Shown piece after piece: positions 18,506 through 26,870 of a stretch of DNA of 62,874 nt. How positions within the stretch are numbered: the first letter of the stretch is position 1; every line of letters starts with the position of its first letter. This DNA comes from Paludibacter sp. UBA6032. GTDB taxonomy: Bacteria; Bacteroidota; Bacteroidia; Bacteroidales; Paludibacteraceae. The DNA lies in NCBI GenBank assembly GCA_002427885.1, contig DIZI01000004.1, positions 1 to 62,874 on the forward strand, given 5' to 3'. The notes below the pieces were generated by a model. That model was given only the letters and a program-made list of their open reading frames with translations, was not told where the DNA came from and made no database searches. A program made the translations under genes and the position numbers.

Positions 18506-19309
18506 ATGAAAAGGTTCCCACTTGTTCTTTTAGTCCTGATTTTATCACTTGTTTCCTGTAGCGAATATCAAAAATTACTCAAAACAGACGATGCAGACTT
18601 GAAATATACGAAAGCAGTTGAATATTTCGATAAAGGTGATTTTATGCGGGCTTCAACTTTGTTTGATGCTGTGGCTAATTATTATAAAGGTACAGAACGT
18701 TCTGAAACCGTATTAAATTATTTGGCGAAATCCTACATGGGTCAAAAGGATTATGCAACAGCAAGCGATTATTATAAAACCTATGTGAAGACCTATCCGA
18801 AAGGCAAATATGTTATCGAATCGAAGTACATGATAGGGTATTGCTACTATCTTGATTCACCCGATGCCCGCCTGGATCAGACTTCTACATATAGTGCCAT
18901 ATCAGCTTTGCAAGAGTTTATTGAAATTTACCCTGAAAGTGAACGGGTACCGGAAGCTAATAAATTACTGGATGAATTGACAAATAAACTGGCTTACAAA
19001 GCCTATTTAAACTCTAAACTGTATTATAATTTAGGCAACTACCTTGGAAATAATTATGAATCCTGTGTTATTACTGCACAAAATGCCCTTAAAGACTTTC
19101 CTGCAACCTCCTATCGCGAAGAATTATCCATGTTAATTTTGGAAGCAAAATATGAACAGGCAATACAAAGTGTTGAAGTAAAGAAAATGGAACGATACCG
19201 GAATACGGTAGATGAATACTACAATTTTATTAATGAGTTTCCGGATGGAAAATATCGGAAACAGGCTGATAAAATTTTCAATGAATGTAAAAAAATTGTG
19301 AAAGATTAA
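18506..19309 (+). CDS. bamD: Outer membrane assembly lipoprotein BamD
   Basis: A 267-residue lipoprotein (signal ending SLVSC, Cys 19) that forms part of the BAM complex inserting beta-barrels into the outer membrane. TPR-like helices cover most of the length: AVEYFDKGDFMRASTLFDAV, YLAKSYMGQKDYATASDYYKTYV, ALQEFIEIYPESERVPEA. Length and repeat pattern match the Bacteroidota YfiO/BamD family. It is followed 12 bp later by the omega-like polymerase subunit gene, a typical Bacteroidales pairing. Confidence 0.93.
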   Translation: MKRFPLVLLVLILSLVSCSEYQKLLKTDDADLKYTKAVEYFDKGDFMRASTLFDAVANYYKGTERSETVLNYLAKSYMGQKDYATASDYYKTYVKTYPKGKYVIESKYMIGYCYYLDSPDARLDQTSTYSAISALQEFIEIYPESERVPEANKLLDELTNKLAYKAYLNSKLYYNLGNYLGNNYESCVITAQNALKDFPATSYREELSMLILEAKYEQAIQSVEVKKMERYRNTVDEYYNFINEFPDGKYRKQADKIFNECKKIVKD

Positions 19310-19321
19310 AATAGCAGCATT

Positions 19322-19651
19322 ATGGAATACAAAAAAGTAAATGCACCAACAAACACTATTTCACGTGATATGAACACGATGAGTGAAAATATCGGGAATG
19401 TGTACGAAACTGTAAAAGTGATTGGTAAGCGTGCCAACCAAATTAGTGTAGAAACGAAAGCGGAGCTTGACAAGAAGTTACAGGAGTTTGCCTCTTTTAA
19501 CGAGAATATCGAAGAAGTTTTCGAAAACAGAGAACAAATCGAAATTTCACGTTACTACGAAAAACTACCTAAAGCGGTACTCATTGCAACTCAGGAGTTT
19601 TTGGAAGACAAAGTTTACCATCGTAATCCGCTTAAAGATAAATTGAAATAA
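19322..19651 (+). CDS. rpoZ: Omega-like subunit of RNA polymerase (Bacteroidota RpoZ)
   Basis: A 109-residue protein of the phylum's divergent omega family. The motif VKVIGKRANQISVETKAEL near 35-53 corresponds to the omega region that latches the beta-prime subunit; EEVFENREQIEISRYYEKLPKA is typical of the Bacteroidota version. It assists RNA polymerase assembly. It is co-transcribed with bamD (12-bp gap) and ends at a strong terminator. Confidence 0.88.
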   Translation: MEYKKVNAPTNTISRDMNTMSENIGNVYETVKVIGKRANQISVETKAELDKKLQEFASFNENIEEVFENREQIEISRYYEKLPKAVLIATQEFLEDKVYHRNPLKDKLK

Positions 19652-19679
19652 GATTTGTTTCAATCTCTTTCTCTTAAAT

Positions 19680-19731
19680 AGATAAAAGAATATTGTGTAC
19701 AATGTGACACTTTATTCTTTTATCTTTTTTT
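19680..19731 (+). terminator. Rho-independent terminator after bamD-rpoZ
   Basis: AGATAAAAGAATA (19680-19692) pairs with 19713-19725, followed by six T residues. It has a 20-base loop and lies 29 bp after the rpoZ stop. Confidence 0.75.
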
Positions 19732-19759
19732 GTTTTGTGCGAAGTTCGATTCATTTTTG

Positions 19760-19767
19760 TATTTTTG
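19760..19767 (+). promoter_or_regulatory. Promoter -7 box for the coaBC operon
   Basis: TATTTTTG (TAnnTTTG) with a TTTTG at 19733-19737, 22 bp upstream, which could serve as the -33 element. It lies about 130 bp before coaBC. Confidence 0.5.
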
Positions 19768-19900
19768 TGCTTGCAATTCCGAAGTAAAAAAAAATGAACA
19801 AGAACAGGAAGTAGCAAATGATTTTTAAAAATTATAATATCCAGCAATTTAAAGGACTGTTCTTAAGTAAATGGTAAATAATTAAATAGTAAATAATCAG

Positions 19901-21100
19901 ATGTTACAAAATAAAAAGATTATTCTGGGTGTAACAGGAAGTATAGCGGCTTATAAAGCAGCACAACTCATACGTCTGTTGGTGAAAGAAGGTGCCGAAG
20001 TGAAAGTAATTATGACTCCACTGGCAAAAGAATTTATTACCCCGCTAACACTGGCTACACTGGCTAAAAATCCCATTCTGGTTGATTTTTTTGACCCGAC
20101 GAATGGGAACTGGAACAGTCATGTCGATCTGGGATTATGGGCTGATGCCTTTCTTATAGCACCTGCAACTGCCAATACCATTGCTAAAATGGCTTCGGGA
20201 GTTGCCGATAATCTGTTATTGACTACTTATCTCTCGGCAAAATGCCCGGTATTTGTTGCCCCGGCCATGGATTTGGATATGTTCGCCCACCCCACTATGC
20301 AACGAAATATGGAAACACTACAGTCTATCGGAAATCTGATTATCGAACCTGCAAATGGTGAATTAGCCAGCGGATTGGAAGGTAAAGGGCGAATGGAAGA
20401 ACCTGAAAAAATTGTCCGTTTTCTCGATGATTATTTTACAGCGAAACCGTTACTAGGAAAAAAAATACTGATTACCGCCGGTCCAACATACGAAAAGATA
20501 GATCCTGTACGTTTTGTTGGAAATTATTCCTCCGGAAAAATGGGATTTGCTTTGGCTGAAGTTTGTGCAAAACAGGGAGCAGAAGTTTGCCTGATTGCCG
20601 GTCCGGTTCAATTAAAGACAGACCATCCGAACATTGAGCGGATTGATGTCAAATCGGCAGAAGAAATGTTTGATACGGTCATGACACGTTACTATTCGGA
20701 AGATGGAGCCATATTATGTGCTGCAGTGGCAGATTTTACTCCTGTAGAAACAGCTCAGACCAAATTAAAACGGGAAAATGAAAACCTGATACTGGAGCTA
20801 AAGCCAACACAGGATATAGCAGCCGAACTGGGTAAAATGAAAATGGAAAATCAGTTTCTGGTTGGTTTTGCCCTGGAAACAAATAATGAAGAAGCTAATG
20901 CACTGCAAAAGATGGAACGTAAAAATTTTGATTTTATCGTTCTGAATTCCCTGAAAGATGATCAGGCAGGATTTGGGTTTGATACCAACAAAATCAGTAT
21001 TTTATTCCGTTCCGGCAAGATCAAATCATTTGATCTTAAAAGTAAAAATGAAGTAGCAGAAGACATTATTGCCGAATTAAACATTCTAATTGCTGATTGA
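19901..21100 (+). CDS. coaBC: Bifunctional phosphopantothenoylcysteine decarboxylase/phosphopantothenate-cysteine ligase
   Basis: A 399-residue enzyme performing two successive steps of coenzyme A synthesis. The flavin decarboxylase half (1-185) has GSIAAYKAAQLIRLL and APAMDLDMF. The ligase half (about 188-399) begins KKILITAGPTYEKIDPVRFVGNYSSGKMG. At the decarboxylase loop that carries a catalytic Cys in E. coli (LACG), this protein has LASGLEGKGRM, with Ser instead. It heads a run with a DUF4835 gene and recN. Confidence 0.93.
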   Translation: MLQNKKIILGVTGSIAAYKAAQLIRLLVKEGAEVKVIMTPLAKEFITPLTLATLAKNPILVDFFDPTNGNWNSHVDLGLWADAFLIAPATANTIAKMASGVADNLLLTTYLSAKCPVFVAPAMDLDMFAHPTMQRNMETLQSIGNLIIEPANGELASGLEGKGRMEEPEKIVRFLDDYFTAKPLLGKKILITAGPTYEKIDPVRFVGNYSSGKMGFALAEVCAKQGAEVCLIAGPVQLKTDHPNIERIDVKSAEEMFDTVMTRYYSEDGAILCAAVADFTPVETAQTKLKRENENLILELKPTQDIAAELGKMKMENQFLVGFALETNNEEANALQKMERKNFDFIVLNSLKDDQAGFGFDTNKISILFRSGKIKSFDLKSKNEVAEDIIAELNILIAD

Positions 21101-21138
21101 CATCTAATTAGTAAAAAATGAATAAACTGATAACCGAT

Positions 21139-22032
21139 ATGAAACATTGGATGATTATTCTGTTCATTTTCCTGTTTGCAGGATTTGTTCAGGCTCAGGA
21201 ATTAAATTGTACGATAAAAATAAATTCCGATCAAATACAAGGAACAAATAAATCCGTTTTCAATACACTTGAAAAATCGTTGTCTGAATTTGTGAATAAC
21301 CGCAAATGGACCGAAATGACTTATGCAAATTCTGAGCGTATTGAATGTACGATGAATATTATCGTAAAAAAATACGAAGACGATGTTGTAACTGCCGAAA
21401 TTCAAATTCAGTCACGTCGCCCCATTTTCAATACTTCGTATTACAGCACACTCTTTAATTTCAAGGACAATGATTTCACCTTCAATTATAAGGAATTTGA
21501 CCAACTTGAAATGAATGAAAATTCACTCACTTCCAATTTGACGGCGGTAATTGCCTATTATGCCTACATAATCATTGGTTACGATATGGATTCTTATTCC
21601 CGGTTAGGTGGAACCCCGTCCTTTCAGGCTGCAGAAAGAATCGTAAATGCAGCACAGGGTGCTAACCTTGGAAAGGGTTGGATCGCATTTGACAGTCCAA
21701 GAAACCGCTATGCATTAATAAATAATCTTCTGGATGAGGCATTTAAAAAATACCGTAATTTCTTTTATGAATATCACCGCTTGGGTCTGGATGAAATGTC
21801 GACAAATTCTGTCAATGCCATTGACCGGATTTCGGAAGGTTTGCCTACATTACGTGAGGCCAACCGGGCAAGACCTTCGGCCATTGTTATTTCATCCTTT
21901 TTAGATGCAAAAAACGATGAACTTATTAATATTTTTTCCAAAGCAACAACAAAAGAAAAAGCGGATGCCCTGGAAATATTATCGGATGTAAATCCAACAC
22001 AAATATCGAGATACGAAACTATTTTAAAATAG
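21139..22032 (+). CDS. DUF4835 family exported protein
   Basis: A protein of 297 residues from the chosen start. Signal peptide MKHWMIILFIFLFAGFVQAQ; an ATG 21 bp earlier would precede it with seven residues, and starting at 21139 gives the usual layout. Mature sequence ELNCTIKINSDQIQGTN and SEFVNNRKWTEMTY are hallmarks of DUF4835, a Bacteroidota family linked to type IX secretion in some species; that link is background knowledge. The gene between coaBC and recN is a common Bacteroidota order. No other secretion genes are present. Confidence 0.85.
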   Translation: MKHWMIILFIFLFAGFVQAQELNCTIKINSDQIQGTNKSVFNTLEKSLSEFVNNRKWTEMTYANSERIECTMNIIVKKYEDDVVTAEIQIQSRRPIFNTSYYSTLFNFKDNDFTFNYKEFDQLEMNENSLTSNLTAVIAYYAYIIIGYDMDSYSRLGGTPSFQAAERIVNAAQGANLGKGWIAFDSPRNRYALINNLLDEAFKKYRNFFYEYHRLGLDEMSTNSVNAIDRISEGLPTLREANRARPSAIVISSFLDAKNDELINIFSKATTKEKADALEILSDVNPTQISRYETILK

Positions 22033-22080
22033 TTTCCAACAATCAAATCTGACGATAATTTATCAAATAACAGTTACCGG

Positions 22081-23742
22081 ATGCTCAAATCTCTACATAT
22101 TTCCAATTACGCATTAATCTCCGAATTGAATATTAACTTCTATTCAGGTTTCTCGGTTATAACGGGTGAAACCGGTGCCGGAAAATCGATTATCTTGGGG
22201 GCACTTTCACTTATATTGGGACAGCGGGCCGATAATAAGTCTATAAACACCGATGCGGAGAAATGTGTTATAGAAGCTGAATTTGATATTTCCAGTTATC
22301 AACATTTAAATGACTTCTTTTCGCAAAACGATCTTGATAATGAAGGTTCCGGTTGCCTTATTCGCAGAGAACTGACCAGCTCCGGAAAGTCACGGGCCTT
22401 TATAAATGATACTCCGGTGTCGTTAAATGTGATTCGTGATTTAAGTAACAAGCTGATCGATATTCATTCCCAACACGAAAATTTATTACTCTCCAACGAT
22501 GCCTATCAACTGGATGTAGTGGATATAATTGCCCAAAATTCGGTTCAGTTGGCTGCTTACCGGCAATCCTATTCTCAATGGATAAATCTGCAAGTCGAAT
22601 TAAAACAATTGCAGAAAACAGCTGAAAAGCAAGCGGCCGATTTGGATTACATTCAATTTCAGTTTCAACAATTAAGCGATGCTCAATTAATTGAAAATGA
22701 ACAAGCGGAGCTCGAACTGGAACAGGAAACCCTGAGCCATGCCGAAGAAATAAAGATGGAGTTAAATAAAGTGCATCAGCTTTTAGATGAAGAGCAAACA
22801 TCGCTTCCATTATTAAAGGAAGCTACACAGGCACTTGCACGGATAAAAAACTTTATACCCGACGGCAATATATGGTTTGATCGGTTGCAATCGGCCTTTA
22901 TCGAGATAAAGGATATTACCACCGAAATGAATTCATTCGAAGAACGGGTTGAATTTAACCCCGCACGGCTGGAATGGGTGGATAACCGCCTGAGTGAAAT
23001 TTTTACCCTACAAAAAAAATACAAAGTTACTTCGGTCGGCGAACTTATTGCATTACGCGAAGATTTTGGGAAACAGCTGCAACGGATTGACTCGTTCGAT
23101 GAGGAAATTGAGGCTATGAAAGCTAAAATTGAATCAGCATACAGCGAACTGCAAAACAATGCCCGGTTTGTAACCGAAAGCAGGCTGCTAGCCGTTAAAC
23201 CGATAGAAAAACATATCGTGGAACAACTCACCATGCTGGGCATTCCCAATATTCAATTTGAGGTTTCCATTCTGGCTTTATCAGACTTTAGCGAACAGGG
23301 AATTGATGAAGTACAATTTCTTTTCTCTGCCAATAAAAACCGTCCGGTACAACCGGTTACTCAGATTGCTTCAGGAGGTGAAGTATCACGGCTTATGCTG
23401 GCCATCAAATCATTAATAGCTCATAAAGTTGATCTGCCAACGATTATTTTTGATGAAATAGATACAGGGGTCTCCGGAGAAGTTGCTCACCGCATGGGAG
23501 AAATTATGCAAACCATGAGTGCTGATATGCAGGTGATAACCATTACGCACCTACCGCAAATCGCCGCAAAAGGCGCCCAGCATTATCGCGTTTATAAAGA
23601 CGAAAGCGGCAAACGCTCCCAAACATTTATTCAACATTTAAATACCAAAGAACGGGAAACTGAATTGGCTCAAATGCTAAGCGGGAAGATTATTACCGAT
23701 GCGGCCTTACGCAATGCACAGGAATTACTGAAAAACAGTTGA
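22081..23742 (+). CDS. recN: DNA repair protein RecN
   Basis: An SMC-like ATPase of 553 residues that acts in double-strand break repair. Walker A GETGAGKSIILGALS at about 29-43, a long coiled-coil middle (about 150-360), signature QIASGGEVSRLMLAIKSL near 430 and Walker B TIIFDEIDTGVSGE. Full length for the family. Last gene of the coaBC-DUF4835-recN run, ending at a bidirectional terminator shared with ppdK. Confidence 0.95.
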   Translation: MLKSLHISNYALISELNINFYSGFSVITGETGAGKSIILGALSLILGQRADNKSINTDAEKCVIEAEFDISSYQHLNDFFSQNDLDNEGSGCLIRRELTSSGKSRAFINDTPVSLNVIRDLSNKLIDIHSQHENLLLSNDAYQLDVVDIIAQNSVQLAAYRQSYSQWINLQVELKQLQKTAEKQAADLDYIQFQFQQLSDAQLIENEQAELELEQETLSHAEEIKMELNKVHQLLDEEQTSLPLLKEATQALARIKNFIPDGNIWFDRLQSAFIEIKDITTEMNSFEERVEFNPARLEWVDNRLSEIFTLQKKYKVTSVGELIALREDFGKQLQRIDSFDEEIEAMKAKIESAYSELQNNARFVTESRLLAVKPIEKHIVEQLTMLGIPNIQFEVSILALSDFSEQGIDEVQFLFSANKNRPVQPVTQIASGGEVSRLMLAIKSLIAHKVDLPTIIFDEIDTGVSGEVAHRMGEIMQTMSADMQVITITHLPQIAAKGAQHYRVYKDESGKRSQTFIQHLNTKERETELAQMLSGKIITDAALRNAQELLKNS

Positions 23743-23781
23743 TTGTAGGCTAGGAACAACTTAACCTCTTTATAAAACAAT

Positions 23782-23818
23782 AAAGAGGGTATCTCGCAAT
23801 AAGATACCCTCTTTTTTT
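23782..23818. terminator. Bidirectional terminator between recN and ppdK
   Basis: A perfect 13-bp stem AAAGAGGGTATCT (23782-23794) with 23802-23814, a 7-base loop and a T-run on the plus strand; an A-run upstream gives a T-run on the minus strand. It is placed between two convergent genes. Confidence 0.85.
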
Positions 23819-23863
23819 GTTTCATCTGAAATGACTCAAAGCCATCCCTGATTGAATATTGTA

Positions 23864-26587
23864 TTAGTTCTTCAAAGCAGCTTGTGCAGCAGCCAGACGA
23901 GCGATTGGAACACGGAACGGAGAACAACTTACATAGTTCAATCCCATTCTGTGACAGAATTCTACTGACGAAGGTTCACCACCATGTTCACCGCAAATAC
24001 CGACTTTCAAATTCGGATTTACCGAGCGACCTTTTTCGGTTGCCATTTGAACCAACTGCCCTACTCCATTTTGATCGAGAACCTGGAAAGGATCGGCTTT
24101 CAAAATTTTCTTTTCCAAATAAATCGGTAAGAAAGAAGCAATATCGTCACGTGAATAACCGAATGTCATTTGAGTCAGGTCATTGGTTCCGAATGAGAAA
24201 AATTCAGCTTTTTCAGCAATTTTATCGGCAGTCAATGCAGCACGTGGAATTTCAATCATCGTTCCGACTTTAAATTCAATGCTGTCACCTTTTTCGGCAA
24301 ATAATTTGGCAGCTGTATCACGTATGATTTTATCCTGTTCGTTAAACTCGAATTTGATACCAACCAACGGAACCATAATTTCAGGTAATACCTTGATACC
24401 TTTTTTCTTGAGAACCAAAGCAGCACCTAAAATGGCACGGGTTTGCATTTCCGTAATTTCAGGATACGTATTTCCCAAACGGCAACCACGGTGTCCCAAC
24501 ATCGGGTTTTGTTCGTGAAGTGAATCAACACGTTGTTTGATAACTTTAATGGAAACTCCCATGGCTTCAGCCATTTCCTGTTGACCTTTTTCATCGTGAG
24601 GTACAAATTCGTGCAACGGTGGATCGAGTAAACGTACGGTTACCGGACAACCTGCCATGGCTTCAAAGATTCCTTCAAAGTCGGCTTCCTGATAAGGTAG
24701 AATTTTTGCCAAAGCTACACGGCGTCCGGCTTCATCTTCGGCCAGAATCATTTCGCGCATGGCTTTAATTTTTTCACCTTCGAAGAACATATGTTCCGTA
24801 CGGCAAAGACCAATACCGGTAGCACCAAATTTACGGGCAACTATGGCATCGTGAGGCGTATCAGCGTTTGTACGAACTGTCATTTTGGTATATTTGTCAG
24901 CCAGCGTCATTAATTCGGCAAAATCGGCATCCAATTCAGCTTCGGTAGTTCCTACTTTTCCTAAGAAAATATCACCGGTAGAACCATTCAGCGAAATGTA
25001 ATCACCTTCTTTAATAGTCAGGCCATCTACTTCTATGGTTTTTGCAGCATAATCAATCTTTAAAGTACCAGCACCCGAGACACAGCATTTACCCATACCA
25101 CGAGCCACTACTGCAGCGTGTGAAGTCATACCGCCACGGGCAGTCAAAATGCCCTGAGCAGCGGCCATTCCGGCCAAATCTTCAGGTGAAGTTTCAACGC
25201 GAACCATGATTACTTTTTCGCCATTGGCAGCCCAATCGGCAGCGTCATCGGCATTGAATACAACCCGACCTGAAGCAGCTCCCGGAGAAGCAGCCAGACC
25301 TTTGGCAACCAATTTAGCGTTTTTGATAGCTGTTTTATCAAATACAGGGTGAAGTAATTCATCTAAACGATTTGGATCAACACGCAGGATAGCTGTTTTT
25401 TCATCCAGCATTCCCTGATTCAACATGTCAACTGCTATTTTAACCATGGCAGCACCGGTACGTTTACCATTACGGGTTTGCAGGAACCATAATTTACCTT
25501 CCTGTACGGTAAATTCCATGTCCTGCATATCTTTGTAATGATTTTCCAGTTTAGTCTGGATAGCATCCAATTCTTTGTATATCGAAGGCATTGCTTCTTC
25601 CATCGAAGGAAATTTAGCAACACGGTCGGCTTCCGAAACTCCGGCCAGTAGAGCCCAACGTTGTGAACCTTCTTTGGTAATTTGTTGTGGCGTGCGGATA
25701 CCGGCAACAACATCTTCTCCCTGTGCATTAATCAGATATTCGCCGATAAACATATCTTCACCAGTAGCAGCATCTCTTGAGAAACAAACACCGGTTGCCG
25801 AAGTTTCGCCCATATTACCAAATACCATAGATTGAACGCTGACAGCAGTTCCCCATTCGGCAGGTATTCCTTCCATTTTGCGATAAAGAATCGCGCGGTC
25901 GTTCATCCATGAATCGAATACCGAGCATACAGCACCCCAAAGTTGTTCATATGCAGATTCAGGAAAATCATGACCTGTTTGTTTTTTTACTGCGGCTTTA
26001 AATTTGGCCACTAATTCTTTCAAATCTTCAACAGAAAGTTGATTATCTAATTCTACTCCTTTTGCTTCTTTTAAATGGTCAAGAATTTCTTCAAAAGGAT
26101 CTGCATCATTTTTATTTTCCGGTTTCATACCCAGTACTACATCACCATACATTTGAACGAAACGGCGGTAAGAATCCCAGGCAAAGCGGGCATTTCCTGT
26201 TTTGCGGGTCAACCCTTCAACAACTGCATCATTCAAACCCAGATTCAAAATGGTATCCATCATTCCGGGCATCGAAGCACGGGCACCCGAACGAACTGAA
26301 ACCAATAAAGGGTTTTCAATATCTCCAAATTTAGATTTCATCAATACCTCTAATCCTGCAATTGCTTTTTCAACTTCAGGTTTTAAAAGTGCAACTACTT
26401 CTTCTTTTCCAAGGCTGTAATACTCGTTACAAGTATCAGTAGTAATTGTAAATCCCGGAGGAACGGGTACACCGATCAAATTCATTTCAGCAAGATTTGC
26501 TCCTTTACCACCGAGCAAATTTTTCATGTCTGCTTTACCTTCAGCTAGTCCATTTCCAAAAGTATAGACTCTTTTCGTGTTACTCAT
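23864..26587 (-). CDS. ppdK: Pyruvate, phosphate dikinase
   Basis: Interconverts pyruvate, ATP and phosphate with phosphoenolpyruvate, AMP and pyrophosphate, at the glycolysis/gluconeogenesis junction. Full length at 907 residues. N-terminal ATP-binding domain (LLGGKGANLAEMN near 25); central phosphohistidine domain with GGMTSHAAVVARGMGKCCVSG (catalytic His near 455); C-terminal PEP domain with GLCRTEHMF, SFGTNDLTQMTFGYSRDD and GICGEHGGEP. Single gene, transcribed divergently from clpB, with a TAACTTTG promoter box 44 bp upstream. Confidence 0.96.
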   Translation of the reverse strand: MSNTKRVYTFGNGLAEGKADMKNLLGGKGANLAEMNLIGVPVPPGFTITTDTCNEYYSLGKEEVVALLKPEVEKAIAGLEVLMKSKFGDIENPLLVSVRSGARASMPGMMDTILNLGLNDAVVEGLTRKTGNARFAWDSYRRFVQMYGDVVLGMKPENKNDADPFEEILDHLKEAKGVELDNQLSVEDLKELVAKFKAAVKKQTGHDFPESAYEQLWGAVCSVFDSWMNDRAILYRKMEGIPAEWGTAVSVQSMVFGNMGETSATGVCFSRDAATGEDMFIGEYLINAQGEDVVAGIRTPQQITKEGSQRWALLAGVSEADRVAKFPSMEEAMPSIYKELDAIQTKLENHYKDMQDMEFTVQEGKLWFLQTRNGKRTGAAMVKIAVDMLNQGMLDEKTAILRVDPNRLDELLHPVFDKTAIKNAKLVAKGLAASPGAASGRVVFNADDAADWAANGEKVIMVRVETSPEDLAGMAAAQGILTARGGMTSHAAVVARGMGKCCVSGAGTLKIDYAAKTIEVDGLTIKEGDYISLNGSTGDIFLGKVGTTEAELDADFAELMTLADKYTKMTVRTNADTPHDAIVARKFGATGIGLCRTEHMFFEGEKIKAMREMILAEDEAGRRVALAKILPYQEADFEGIFEAMAGCPVTVRLLDPPLHEFVPHDEKGQQEMAEAMGVSIKVIKQRVDSLHEQNPMLGHRGCRLGNTYPEITEMQTRAILGAALVLKKKGIKVLPEIMVPLVGIKFEFNEQDKIIRDTAAKLFAEKGDSIEFKVGTMIEIPRAALTADKIAEKAEFFSFGTNDLTQMTFGYSRDDIASFLPIYLEKKILKADPFQVLDQNGVGQLVQMATEKGRSVNPNLKVGICGEHGGEPSSVEFCHRMGLNYVSCSPFRVPIARLAAAQAALKN

Positions 26588-26630
26588 ATTGAATTATTAA
26601 ATTTAAATTGTTTTTCTTCTTTAATGATGA

Positions 26631-26638
26631 CAAAGTTA
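26631..26638 (-). promoter_or_regulatory. Promoter -7 box for ppdK
   Basis: Minus-strand TAACTTTG (TAnnTTTG), 44 bp upstream of the ppdK start codon. Confidence 0.5.
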
Positions 26639-26870
26639 CTATATATTGGGCAAAAACTAAAATAATGAGAAAAAAAATTACGAAGAATTGACAACTTGAT
26701 ATTACAATATCTTAATTCAATTAATATATTAACTGCCAATATAGCACTTTTGCCTGAAAGAATGTCCTATATATCAAGTATATAAAAATAATTCAAGACA
26801 TAATTTCCGAAATACAAACTGGCAACAAATTTGTCTAAATGAAAGACAGAATAGAAAAATTAAATAAACT

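Noticed and set aside
22400..23249. Two long minus-strand frames inside recN
   Set aside because: They are antisense shadows of a well-supported gene, with no start signal or domain.
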